A stretch of DNA of 29,596 nucleotides from JBEKCP01 sp050014815 (lineage in GTDB: Bacteria; Planctomycetota; Planctomycetia; Pirellulales; Thermoguttaceae). This document shows positions 7,341 through 16,400 of this stretch, in pieces. The DNA is taken from assembly GCA_050014815.1 (NCBI GenBank), contig JBEKCP010000010.1, positions 1 to 29,596 of the forward strand, in the 5' to 3' direction. The position numbers and the translations under genes are program-made. Each line of letters begins with the position of its first letter. Position 1 is the first letter of the stretch. The notes under the pieces were generated by a model. That model did not search any database, was not told the DNA's origin, and saw nothing but the letters and a program-made list of their open reading frames with translations.

Positions 7341-7938
7341 CCGCGTCGTAAATGAACTTTACCCCGAAGCCCAGGAGCACGACGGCGCAGATCAGGGAAA
7401 TGGCCTTCCGGCTTCGGTTCCCGAATGCCTGCGAGCCCTTGAACGCGGCCATGGAAAGGACCTCCAGCCAGCCGAGGTCGCAGAGCCAGTGGATCAGGGC
7501 GAAGAGCACTAGCGCTGCGAGCCCGAACTCCATGGCCCGGCCCGTGAGCGTCAATCCGATCGTCGCCCACCACAGGAGGAAATAGGGATTGGCCCCGCTC
7601 AGGACGACTCCGATCCAAAGCGGATGGCGTTGGACGGGAGCCACCGGGGCAGAGTCCGGCTTCCGCGCGGCGATGGCCAGTTGCAGGCCCATGAGCATGA
7701 GGAGGACGCCCCCGACGAGGCCGATCCCCGCCTGAATCCCCTTGCCTTTCAGAAAAGTGTCCAGACCGGCAACCAGCAGGAGGATGAGCGGGAGTTCGAC
7801 GAGGACGTGGCCGGCGCCAATCCACGCCCCGGCATGGCGGTTCCTTGCCCCGGCCGCCAGCGTCGCCGCCGTAATCGGCCCCGGCGCCATGACGCCGGAG
7901 AGCGATATGCTGACGATGGTCAAGACGAGGCCGATCAT
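7315..7938 (-). CDS. LysE family translocator
   Basis: A 207-residue integral membrane protein with about six hydrophobic segments, in line with LysE/RhtB exporters. The N-terminal segment carries SLSGVMAPGPITAATLAAG, matching the family's PGP motif (around residues 19-21). A second loop contains LSGANPYFLLWW, matching the conserved NP (N-P-x-x-x-x-W) signature near residues 115-121. Relatives export amino acids or other small solutes by proton-coupled efflux; substrate unknown. The start ATG has only a weak AGGA upstream. The last seven codons lie within the right arm of a large inverted repeat. It is followed by the HEAT-repeat gene upstream on the same strand, 101 bases away. Confidence 0.85.
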   Translation of the reverse strand: MIGLVLTIVSISLSGVMAPGPITAATLAAGARNRHAGAWIGAGHVLVELPLILLLVAGLDTFLKGKGIQAGIGLVGGVLLMLMGLQLAIAARKPDSAPVAPVQRHPLWIGVVLSGANPYFLLWWATIGLTLTGRAMEFGLAALVLFALIHWLCDLGWLEVLSMAAFKGSQAFGNRSRKAISLICAVVLLGFGVKFIYDAASALSVVE

Positions 7939-8039
7939 GCGCTATCCTGTAATTCCAACCCAAAGGATGCTCAAAAGAAACTCGGGACGGAGAACGGAAG
8001 CGGTTCAGGAGGAGCACGCTCGCGCTGCAAGTTTCCGCC

Positions 8040-9608
8040 CTACTTCTTTTCTTTCTTGATCTTCTCCAAGGCTTCGGCAGCGGCCTTGCGTACCTGCTCA
8101 TCCTTGTCCTTGAGCAAGTCCGCAAGGGCTGGAATGGACGTTTTCGCCTCGGGGCCGATTTTCCCCAGGGCCGTGGCGGCAGCAAAACGAACGCCCGAAT
8201 ATTCGTCCTTGAGTGACTCGGTGATGGCTGGAATGGCCGTCTTTGCCTCGGGACCCATCTGCCCCAGGGCCCAGGCGGCTTCGTCGCGAGCCATTGCGGC
8301 TTCGTCATCGAGCAGATTGGTGAGGGCTGGAATGGCTGTCTTCGCTTCTGGGCCGATCTCTCCCAGGGCCATGGCGGCAGTACCGCGAACGTCGCCGTCT
8401 TTGTCCTTGAGCAACGCGGCGAAGAGCGGGATGGCCGTTCTTGTCTCGAGGCGGAGCTGGCCTAGGGCCGCTACGGCAGCAAAACGGACGCCCGAACGCT
8501 CGTCCTTGAGTGACTCTATAAGGGCCGGGGTGGCCGCCTTCGCCTCAGGGCCAATCCGCTCCAGGGCCCAGGCGGCAGCCGCGCGAACGTCTGAGTCTTC
8601 GTCCTTGAGTAACCTGGCGAGAACCGGAACGGCGGTCCGGCCGATGCCTCCTAGGGCCTTGGCGGCAGACGAGCGAACTTCCGTGTCCTTGTCTCGGAGC
8701 AATTTCGTGAGGGCCGGGATGGCCGCCTTCGCCTCGGGACCGATACTCCCTAGGGCTTCGGCGGCAAGCGAACGAACGGCTCTATCTTCGTCGGTGAGTG
8801 ACCTGACGAGGGCTGGAACGGTCGCCTTCGCCCCGGGACCGATGCTCCCCAGCGCCTCGGCGGCAGACGAGCGAACTTCCGCGTCCTTGTCCTTGAGCAA
8901 CTCGGTGAGGACCGGGACGGCTGTCTTTGCCTCGGGGCCTGCCATCTTCATCTGTCCCAGGGCCCAGGCGGCATTACCGCGAACTTCGCCGTCTTCATCC
9001 TTGAGCGACTCAATGAGGATTGGGGCGGCCGTCTTCGCCTCGGGGCCCATCAGGCCCAGGGCGCTCGCGGCAGCCCTGCGAACCTCCGTGTCTTTGTCCC
9101 GTAACAATTCAGCGACGGCTGGGGCGGCCATCCTGGCTTCGGGGCTCATCCAGCCCAGGGCTAAGGCGGCAGCCGTGCGAACGTGCGCGTCTTTGCCCTT
9201 GAGCAACCCGGTGAGAACTGGGATTGCCTTCGGGCCGATGCGCGCCAGGGCCGAGGCGGCCTCCCCGCGAACGTCTTTATCGTTATCCCTCAGCAATTCG
9301 GCGAGGGCCGGGATGGCTATCGGACCGATTGCGCCCAAGGCTGTGCCGGCAGACCAACGAACCCCCGTGTCTTTGTCCCGGAGCAATCCCGCGAGTGCCG
9401 GGATGGCTACCGGACCGATTGCCCCCAGGGCCGCAGCGGCCTCGCCTCTCGTTTGTGGACTCTCATCCTTCGCCTGGATAGCCCATTCGCTGAGGGTTTT
9501 CCCCTGGTAAGTCGGTTCCTCGGCCCCCGATGTTGGCGCAGGTTTCTGCTCAGCCCCAGAACAAACGTCAACAAGAATGAAAGCCAGTAACAGGCCGAAA
9601 GATCTCAT
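8040..9608 (-). CDS. Secreted HEAT-repeat protein
   Basis: A 522-residue protein with a signal peptide (MRSFGLLLAFILVDVCSGA). After a short linker (EEPTYQGKTLSEW) come 14 full HEAT repeats plus a terminal half repeat, each about 30-33 residues with the pattern D-K/E-D-x-x-VR-x-x-AA-x-ALG-x-IGPEAK-x-x-IPAL-x-x-LL. The repeats cover residues 50 to the end, so the protein is a pure solenoid for protein binding, without a visible enzyme domain. The longer open frame to 9764 is rejected: ATG at 9608 starts the signal peptide and has GGGAG eight bases upstream. The DNA is itself near-repetitive about every 90-99 bases, so copy-number change is possible. The C-terminus is Lys-rich (EKIKKEKK). Function unknown. 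Confidence 0.85.
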   Translation of the reverse strand: MRSFGLLLAFILVDVCSGAEQKPAPTSGAEEPTYQGKTLSEWAIQAKDESPQTRGEAAAALGAIGPVAIPALAGLLRDKDTGVRWSAGTALGAIGPIAIPALAELLRDNDKDVRGEAASALARIGPKAIPVLTGLLKGKDAHVRTAAALALGWMSPEARMAAPAVAELLRDKDTEVRRAAASALGLMGPEAKTAAPILIESLKDEDGEVRGNAAWALGQMKMAGPEAKTAVPVLTELLKDKDAEVRSSAAEALGSIGPGAKATVPALVRSLTDEDRAVRSLAAEALGSIGPEAKAAIPALTKLLRDKDTEVRSSAAKALGGIGRTAVPVLARLLKDEDSDVRAAAAWALERIGPEAKAATPALIESLKDERSGVRFAAVAALGQLRLETRTAIPLFAALLKDKDGDVRGTAAMALGEIGPEAKTAIPALTNLLDDEAAMARDEAAWALGQMGPEAKTAIPAITESLKDEYSGVRFAAATALGKIGPEAKTSIPALADLLKDKDEQVRKAAAEALEKIKKEKK

Positions 9609-9812
9609 TTTTCGTTTCTCCCGCTCCACTGCTTCCCGCGACAACGGTCTTATCAATATATCATATCTGCGGAGGTGAAAAGTCACGGCTGGCGGCCGCC
9701 CGGTTGGATCGCGTCTTTGCGCCGTCCCCGCTTTCTTCCAGGCCACGCCGGTGCGAACCCGCACGGCCGTTCAGAATCCGTCCGCCTTTCACACGTTGCG
9801 TAAGGCCATGCC

Positions 9813-9929
9813 CCGCCATCCTTTGGAGTGCGGCGCTTTTTCGCCGCTTTTCGCGGAAGGCCGCGGACCAATGCCGGACGCCGCGAGACACAGGAAAGCG
9901 GCGACAAGTCGCCGCACTCCAAAGGCGGG
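9813..9929. repeat. Inverted pair of CTTTGGAGTGCGGCG elements
   Basis: The left arm 9813-9850 contains CCTTTGGAGTGCGGCG and a small GGCG/CGCC hairpin; the right arm 9895-9929 carries the inverse CGCCGCACTCCAAAGG with a matching small hairpin. They are separated by about 44 bases. They occupy a 370-base gap (9609-9978); the remainder, 9609-9812, shows no gene. Confidence 0.8.
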
Positions 9930-9930
9930 A

Positions 9931-9948
9931 AGGACCGTAAACGGTCCT
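9931..9948. repeat. Perfect 8-bp stem, 2-base-loop hairpin
   Basis: AGGACCGT and ACGGTCCT are complementary around AA. It lies 30 bases past the stop of the HYExAFE gene on the minus strand and may protect or end that transcript. No T-run follows. Confidence 0.5.
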
Positions 9949-9978
9949 GAGAACATAACACCATTTGCAGCATTAGCG

Positions 9979-10521
9979 TTAATCAGCGTCGATAAGTGTT
10001 CCCCCGCCGTCGCGGAGCAGCTCGTCCAGCGGGCGGGCGAGCCGGCGGAAATCGGCCGCCGGCATCGCCAACGTGTCCCACTTCGGCGAGATCGGCCGCG
10101 CACAACCGGCATAGTCGCCCAATCGCACCGCCACGAAACCGTACAAGCTCCCGCGAAACTCGAAAAGCTGCTCGTAACTCAGCGGCGCCCGGTCGCCCAG
10201 GATGTCGTACGCGAACACCAGCAGCCCGCAGAAACCGTGGCCGAAAAGCTGCTCCCACTGGGCCAGGCTCACCAGGTCGTCGCGCGTGGACCAGTTCTTC
10301 CAATACTGGTGTTGGATCTCGCCGCTGGGGAACCGCCGGCCCTTGACGTCCACGAGCCACGTAACCTGCCCGGGCGCACTGACGATGAAGTCCAGGCTTT
10401 TGATCGACGCGCCGTTGGAGAGGACGCTCCGCTTGGCCTCATCGACCGCCACGTACGGCACCCCGCGGTCGCGGAGGTACTGCTCGAACGCCGCTTCGTA
10501 ATGGTTGTCGCGGTTCGCCAT
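9979..10521 (-). CDS. HYExAFE family protein, PD-(D/E)XK nuclease-like
   Basis: A 180-residue cytoplasmic protein. Residues 7-13 read HYEAAFE, the signature of a planctomycete family known by that motif. A nuclease-like core follows: D44 in KSLDFIV, then a strand with D58-x-K60 (WLVDVKGR), which fits the D...(D/E)xK metal-binding arrangement of PD-(D/E)XK enzymes. E9 and E13 in the first helix could complete it. Activity is inferred, not shown. I chose the ATG at 10521 because the signature then starts at residue 7; the open frame continues upstream to 10593 but that part translates an inverted-repeat arm (10553-10581). No strong Shine-Dalgarno is seen. It is adjacent to a second nuclease-like gene on the same strand. 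Confidence 0.75.
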   Translation of the reverse strand: MANRDNHYEAAFEQYLRDRGVPYVAVDEAKRSVLSNGASIKSLDFIVSAPGQVTWLVDVKGRRFPSGEIQHQYWKNWSTRDDLVSLAQWEQLFGHGFCGLLVFAYDILGDRAPLSYEQLFEFRGSLYGFVAVRLGDYAGCARPISPKWDTLAMPAADFRRLARPLDELLRDGGGTLIDAD

Positions 10522-10552
10522 GGCGATGGAGCGCAACGACAAAAGAAGAATT

Positions 10553-11064
10553 AACCGCGGATTTCGCGGATGGGCGCGGATATTTCGGATCAAAGCTTAC
10601 GGCGTGTCCGAGTCGGGGTCCCAAGTGCGCTCGGCGTGGGCGGTGCGGGCAACCCGCTTCCAGTTCAATTTGGCGAACTTGAAATTCAGTAGCAACGCCA
10701 AGTCCAGGCCGCTGATCGCCAAGTAACCGATCATTTGGGCCATGTGGGTCTCGTTAAAGGCGCTGACAACCTTGGGATCGGCGATGACCAAGTCGTCAAC
10801 GATCAAGTCGGGAACCATCCTACCGACACACCGCTGCCGATAATAGACCGGAAAACTGCGTTGTTGCTCGACCTTGTGCCCCTGCGCCTCCAACTCGATC
10901 ACCAGGGCATTTTCATAGATCTTCTCATCGAGCCCCGGTTTCAATTCGTTGAGCACCGTCATCGCCGCGCCAATGATCTGCCCGCTCAACTCCTTATGGA
11001 TCAATCCTTCGGTTGTCACAATATCCCCTCTTTCCATCCGCGCCCATCCGCGTTATCCGCGGTT
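10553..11064. repeat. 29-bp inverted repeats flanking the GxxExxY gene
   Basis: The left arm 10553-10581 and right arm 11036-11064 are inverted copies differing at only two of 29 positions. Each arm is three CGCGGAT words spaced by 2 and 3 bases. The 454 bases between them hold essentially only the GxxExxY gene. The right arm overlaps the upstream ATG of that gene; the left arm lies 32 bases before the HYExAFE start. Confidence 0.85.
10597..11019 (-). CDS. GxxExxY protein, PD-(D/E)XK-like
   Basis: A 140-residue protein with the family's GLDEKIY motif (G29, E32, Y35). The downstream core resembles PD-(D/E)XK nucleases: D71 in MVPDLIVDD, then a strand where relatives carry V-E-L-K but this one reads A-D81-P-K83, and a Q95-x3-Y99 helix (MAQMIGYL). 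The E-to-D change and the Pro make catalysis uncertain. The ATG at 11037 lies in an inverted-repeat arm and has no Shine-Dalgarno, whereas GTG at 11019 has AGAGGGG five bases upstream, so I chose GTG. No function is established for the family. Flanking inverted repeats suggest a repeat-associated unit. Confidence 0.8.
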   Translation of the reverse strand: MTTEGLIHKELSGQIIGAAMTVLNELKPGLDEKIYENALVIELEAQGHKVEQQRSFPVYYRQRCVGRMVPDLIVDDLVIADPKVVSAFNETHMAQMIGYLAISGLDLALLLNFKFAKLNWKRVARTAHAERTWDPDSDTP

Positions 11065-11124
11065 GCTCATTCTCTTTCTCTGTCTATCCAGTGGGCTGCC
11101 GTCCTACGCAGCGGAATAGGGCGA

Positions 11125-12465
11125 TCAAGGTGTTATGAGAATCTCTTTCAGGGCGGCGATCAACTCCGCGGCGCCGGGCGTCATGGGCACGTCCCGCTGC
11201 CGGGCCTGCCGCAGGTCCTTCACCTGGCAGACGCCGGACCGGAATTCGTTCGCTCCGGCGATCATGGCCACGCGGAAGCCCCGGCGGTCGGCATACTTGA
11301 GCTGCTGGCCGAGCTTCTTGGGCTCGGGGAAGACCTCCGTGCCGATGCCGGCCGCCCGAAGTGCAGCCGCCAGCCGCAAGTAGTCGTGGAGGTGGCCCGG
11401 GTCGAAATAGGGAATGAACACGGGGGCGGGCGTGGCGACCTTCTCGACCATCCCCAGTTCTTCCATGGCGGCCAGCAGGCGATCCAGCCCGAGCGAGGCG
11501 CCGACGCCGGGCAACTCCTGAGCGGTGTAGAGCGCAGCCAGATTGTCATACCGTCCGCCCGAGCAAACGCTGCCGATGGCCGGCAAGGCCCCGAGAAAGG
11601 TCTCGAAGACCGTTCCGGTGTAGTAATCGAGGCCCCGGGCGATGGAGACATCCAAGCGGACCCTTTCGTGGGGGACGCCGACGGCGGCGAGGGCGGCCGT
11701 GATCTCGCGGAGCCGGCCGAGGCCCGCCTGGCCCGTCTCGCTCCCCGCCACCAACGGCTCGATCCGGCCGAGCACTTCGTCGTTGGTGCCCGAGATTTCG
11801 GAAAGGCCGAGGACCTGCCGGGCCTGGGCCTCGGAGGCGCCGGCGGACTGGACCATTTCCTGGGCGACGGCGTCCGGGCCGATCTTGGCGAGCTTATCGA
11901 GCGCGCGGAGGACGGCCGGGGCCCGCTCCTGGAGGCCGAGCCGCTCCAGGAGGCCCGTCAAGACCATCCGGTTGTTCAGGCGGATCGTAAAATCCTTGAA
12001 GCCGATCGCGCGGAACAGGTCGTGGATCACCAGGGCCGTCTCGATGTCGGCGACGACGCTACGGGTGCCGATGGTGTCGAAGTCGCACTGCATGAACTCG
12101 CGGAAGCGGCCCCGTTGCGGCCGCTCGCCCCGCCAGACCGTGGCAATGTGATATCGCTTCAGCGGCGTGCCCAGCTCGGCGACGTGCTGGGCCGCGAACC
12201 GCGCCAGCGGGACCGTCAGGTCGAAACGCAGGCCGACCCAGCGGCCCCCGTGATCCTGAAACTTGTAGATCTGCTTGTCGGTCTCCTCGCCCCCTTTGCC
12301 GGCGAGGATTTCGAGATACTCCAAGGCCGGCGTGTCGATGGGGCTGAAGCCGTACGAGCGATAGACCCGCCGCGCCGTGTCGATCAGCCGCTCGCGCGGG
12401 ATCATCACGTCCGGCGGATAGTCGCGGAAGCCCTGGAGCGTGCGGGGCGAAATGCGGTCGGTCAT
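11125..12465 (-). CDS. hisS: Histidyl-tRNA synthetase
   Basis: A 446-residue class II aminoacyl-tRNA synthetase that charges tRNA-His in the cytoplasm. Visible elements are the N-terminal GFRDYPP, motif 2 (TVWRGERPQRGRFREFMQCD, about residues 108-127), the HisA signature RGLDYYTGTVFE (about 275-286), SGGRYDNL, and motif 3 (GASLGLDRLL, about 326-335). The C-terminal anticodon-binding domain follows (about 345-440). Length is normal. No convincing Shine-Dalgarno precedes the ATG, and the 5' side is occupied by an inverted repeat (12476-12591). It is isolated from aspS or other synthetase genes. Confidence 0.97.
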   Translation of the reverse strand: MTDRISPRTLQGFRDYPPDVMIPRERLIDTARRVYRSYGFSPIDTPALEYLEILAGKGGEETDKQIYKFQDHGGRWVGLRFDLTVPLARFAAQHVAELGTPLKRYHIATVWRGERPQRGRFREFMQCDFDTIGTRSVVADIETALVIHDLFRAIGFKDFTIRLNNRMVLTGLLERLGLQERAPAVLRALDKLAKIGPDAVAQEMVQSAGASEAQARQVLGLSEISGTNDEVLGRIEPLVAGSETGQAGLGRLREITAALAAVGVPHERVRLDVSIARGLDYYTGTVFETFLGALPAIGSVCSGGRYDNLAALYTAQELPGVGASLGLDRLLAAMEELGMVEKVATPAPVFIPYFDPGHLHDYLRLAAALRAAGIGTEVFPEPKKLGQQLKYADRRGFRVAMIAGANEFRSGVCQVKDLRQARQRDVPMTPGAAELIAALKEILITP

Positions 12466-12475
12466 GGGGAAAGAG

Positions 12476-12591
12476 AATCACGAAAACCCGAAAGGACGAA
12501 AACACGCGGAAGAAGCGAGCGAGATCGTCGTCAGGTCAAGGCGTACGCCTAATGTCTTTCGGGCTTTCATCCTTTCGGGGTTTCGTGATTT
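12476..12591. repeat. Inverted pair of TTTCG-word arrays upstream of hisS
   Basis: The left arm 12476-12502 and right arm 12564-12591 are inverted copies with few mismatches, each built from CGAAA (or TTTCG) words every 8-9 bases and including AATCACGAAA. It fills the gap between hisS and the YkgJ-type gene. Confidence 0.8.
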
Positions 12592-12624
12592 CCCGGGTTA
12601 CTTGCTGAAGTGTCCTTTTTCCAA

Positions 12625-13107
12625 TCAGCGCGGATGCGCCTTGGTGCCGCTTCTATGGCCCGGGCGCGGGCTGCGAAAGCCTTGACCGGGCCGCGGCCCG
12701 AGAACTGCCTCGGCGTATTCCTCCACCTGCTCCGCCGTCTCCCAATAATGATCATAGACCCAATCTTCTTCGTACTCGCACTTGGCGGTGGTGTACTCGC
12801 GGCAGATACGAGGCCGACGGTCATAGATCTCGCACCGGTGGTCGTCGCGAAGGTGCTTGCACGGCGTGTGGACCAGGAGGTACCAGGTATCTTCTTCGAC
12901 AAAGACGGCCGCCCGGTCGTGGAGCAGGAACCAGCGGAGATAGTCAAACTCCCTCCATGTAGCAGGGGTGTCCAAGGGGAGGGCGAAGTACCTGCAGCAC
13001 TTGGCGGTGCAGTAGCCGCACAAGACCTCGCCCGGCGGAAGTCTGCCCCGCTGGGGCCTTTGGCTCCCCGGGCAGCAGTGCGGCGGATCGAGTCGTCTAT
13101 CTCCCAT
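12625..13107 (-). CDS. YkgJ family cysteine-cluster protein
   Basis: A 160-residue protein with the conserved Cys pattern of the YkgJ/CxxCxxCC family: C30-GY-C33-TAK-C37-C38, then HTPCKHL, C-E-IYDRRPRIC and a further C (TAKCEY). The RP-x-x-C element is typical. Relatives are thought to bind zinc or an iron-sulfur cluster; biochemical role is not established. An additional CC lies near the N-terminus (residues 11-12) and the tail is basic and Pro/Gly-rich. AGGA sits five to six bases before the ATG. Positions 13108-13404, upstream, contain no gene that I can support. Confidence 0.8.
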   Translation of the reverse strand: MGDRRLDPPHCCPGSQRPQRGRLPPGEVLCGYCTAKCCRYFALPLDTPATWREFDYLRWFLLHDRAAVFVEEDTWYLLVHTPCKHLRDDHRCEIYDRRPRICREYTTAKCEYEEDWVYDHYWETAEQVEEYAEAVLGPRPGQGFRSPRPGHRSGTKAHPR

Positions 13108-13404
13108 GTCGTCCTTGCCCCATGCCGAGGCGCGCTTTAGGCAACAGTCCAGGCAACAACGCGGCGGGGAGCCCCGTTGTCAATTTCTACCGGGCCTCCC
13201 TCCGACGGGTCGCATTCTACACAGCCTTCCGTGCGATTTCAAGGGGCCCTGATCCGGGATGGGCGTGGCAAGATTTCCTGGCAATGCAGTTCGCACACTC
13301 CGGGCGCCCGCCCAACGATGGTCGCGGAATCCGGCACACAGAGCGTGCCGGCTACGTGACGGCGGCCGCCGGAAAGTGGGACAACTCAGGCCAGCGCCGG
13401 ATCG

Positions 13405-16400
13405 CTACGCGACGGGCGCCGCCTTGCGTTGCAGGGCCAGGTATCCCACGGGGACCAGGAGCCGGGTCAAGAGCATGTTGGCCACCAGGCCGCCGATGAC
13501 CGCGATCGCCAGCGGCTGCTGCATTTGCGCTCCGGGGCCCAGGCCCAAGGCCAAGGGCAGAAGGCCGAAGATGGTGCAGAGGCTCGTCATGAGGATCGGG
13601 CGGAAGCGGATCCGGCCGGCCTGGACCAGCGCCTGGTTCAGCGGCAGTCCGGACCTGTGCAACTGGCCGATGTATTCGATGAGAATGATACCGTTCTTCA
13701 CGTCCAGGCCGATCAAGAGAATCGCCCCGACGTACGAAGAAACGTTCAGCGGCGTGTGCGTCAGCCATAGGGCCAACATGGCGCAGGCCAGCGAGATCGG
13801 CTGGGTGAGGAAGATCAGGAGCGGCAGCGTCAGGCTGTGGAACTGGAAGCCCAGCAAGAGGAACACCATCGCGGCCGCCACGATAAGCACCATGCCCAGG
13901 CTGGCGAACGACTCCTGCTGCGACTTGTAGTTGCCGGCCAATTCCCACCGATAGCCGGGGGGGAACTTCAGTTCCGGCAGCATGGCTTGCAGCTTGCGGC
14001 TTACGGCGCCGAGGTCCCTGGCGTTGGCCAACTCCGCCGTCACGTTGATCATGGGCTGCTGGTTCTCGCGCCACAATGCGTTGGCGCTGGCCTCGACTTT
14101 GGTCGAGGCCACCTGGCCCAAGAGGACGAAGCCGGTCCCGGGCGCCGCTGCGGACGCATTGCCCGCCGGCAAATTGCCGGCCGGCGCGGCCCCGCCCAGG
14201 CTGATCGGCAGTTGTGCCAGCCGGTCGCGGTCGTAGCGGACGGCGTCCGGGTAGCGGACGCGGATACTCGTGATGCGGTCCTGCTGGGGCAGCGTGCTGG
14301 CCACTTGTCCGTAGAGGGCCGCGCTGATCTGCGATTCCACGTCCATCGTGGTCAGGCCGACCCGCGCGGCCTCGACGCTGTTGGGCCGGACGACCAGGTC
14401 CGAGTTCTCCAGCTCGACGTGCGTGTCGACGTCTTTGGCGTCGGTTTGCTTGACGATGTCGCCCACTTGCCGGGCAAGTTTGCGGAGCACGGCCAAATCG
14501 GGGCCGAAGACCTTGACCTCGATGGGCGTGGTCGCACCCAGGTAGTCGCTGATCTGGTCCGCGATGATGCCCTTCAGGTCGATCTTGTCTTTCAACTCCG
14601 GGACCGCCTTCTCCAACCGCACGCGGAACTCCTCGCGGACCTGCTCGGCCGATCGCTTCCGCTGGCCGCGCGGCTTCAGGCACACCAGGAGATCGCCGGT
14701 GTGGGGCTCGGTTGCGAAGAGCCCGAGTTCCGCTCCCGTGCGGCGGACGTAGCCGCTCACGTCGGGAATCTCCAGCAGCACTGCCTCGGCCCGCCGCAGC
14801 ACCGCGTCGGTCTCCTGCAAGGAGGTCCCCACCGGCATCTCGTAATCCATGACGAAGGCCCCTTCGTCCATTTCAGGCATGAAACCGCTGTCCACGTGGT
14901 CGTAGAGCCACCAGGCCGGCGCCACGGCCAGAAGCGCCAGGACGATGACCGTTCGCGGCGCCCGCAGGCATCTCCGCAGCAATCCTTCGTAGCGGTCGGC
15001 CAGGACGTTGTAGATGGGGCCGCTGGCGGGCATGCGGCGCCGCGCGAGGAAGCGGGCCGCCAGGACCGGCACCAGCGTCAGGCTGATGACCATCGACACC
15101 AGGAGCGCCACCGACAGCGCCAAGCTCAGCGACTGGAAGAACTGCCCCACCACCCCGTGGACGAAGGCCAGCGGGACGAACACCAGGATCGTCGTCAGCG
15201 TCGAGCCGATGACCGCGCCGGAGATTTCGCGGCTGGCGCGGGCGATGGCCTCGTCGCCCGTCTGGCCTTCAGCCAGGTGCCGGGCGATGTTCTCGACCAC
15301 CACTACCGAGTCGTCGATGATCAGGCCGATGGCCACCGCCAGGCCGCCCAACGACATCAGGTTCAGCGTGTCGCCGATCAAGCGAAGGAATACGAAGCTG
15401 ATGATCAGGCTCAAGGGGATCGAAATCGCGGCCAGGAGCGTGGCGCGAGCGCTCTTGAGGAACGCCAGCAGGATGAACACGCTCAGCATGCCGCCGACGA
15501 CGATCGCGTCGCGGACGTTGTCGATGGCGGTCTCGACCAGCGTCGCCTGGTCATAGACCGGCACGATCCGGATGCCTTTCCGGGACGCCGGCTTGCGGCT
15601 TTCTTCCAGCACCCGGTCGAGTCCGCTGGAAACGGTCAGGGCGTTGCCGCCCATGCGGCGGAAGACCGTCAGCACGACGGCGTTCTTGCCATGGCCGTCC
15701 GCGTCTCTGGCGTGGATCGCCAGGGTGCGGTCTTCGTGGGTGACGACGACCCGCCCCAGATCGCGCACGCGGATCGCCTGGCCGTTCTTCTCGGCGACTA
15801 CAAGGTCCTCCAGTTCCTGGGGATTGCCGACCTGGGTGTTCGTGAGCACCTGGAATTGCCGCGTGCCGCGGTCCATGCGGCCCACGGCCTTCATGCGGTG
15901 CTCCTTGCCCAGCCGCTCGGCCACGTCCACCAGCGACAGCCCGGCGGCGACCACCCGCTCCGGCTCGAGCTCGACGACGATCTCGCGGGTGTCGCCCCCC
16001 TGGACCGTGACGTAGGAAACGTCGGGAAGGCGGCTGACGCGGGGGCGGAGGTCGTAGTAGGCGTAGTCGCGCAGGGCCGAGGGATCGCGGCCGCCGGTCA
16101 CCACGAACGAGATGATGGGAAACACCGACGGGGTCACTCGCTCGACAATCGTGCTGGTGCCCGGCGGGAGCTGCGCGGCCACGTCGGCCATTCGCGCGCG
16201 GATGTCGTTCAGGGCCTGGATCATGTCGGTGCCGGGCACGAACTCGATGCGGATTTCCGCGGCCCCGCGGACCGATTTCGACTGTACCCGCTCGACGCCG
16301 AGCACCACGTTCACCGCGTCCTCGATCGGCCGGGTCACGCCGATCTCGACGTCCTTGACCGCCAGGCCCGGGGTTTGCACGATCACCAGCACCCGCGGAA

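Noticed and set aside
8040..9480. Regular roughly 90-base periodicity suggestive of a CRISPR-like or satellite array
   Set aside because: It is explained by HEAT repeats in a single open frame; there are no constant repeats with unique spacers.
7624..9510. A 628-codon open frame opposite the LysE and HEAT genes
   Set aside because: Its Ser/Arg/Ala-rich repeats are merely the reverse reading of the HEAT repeats.
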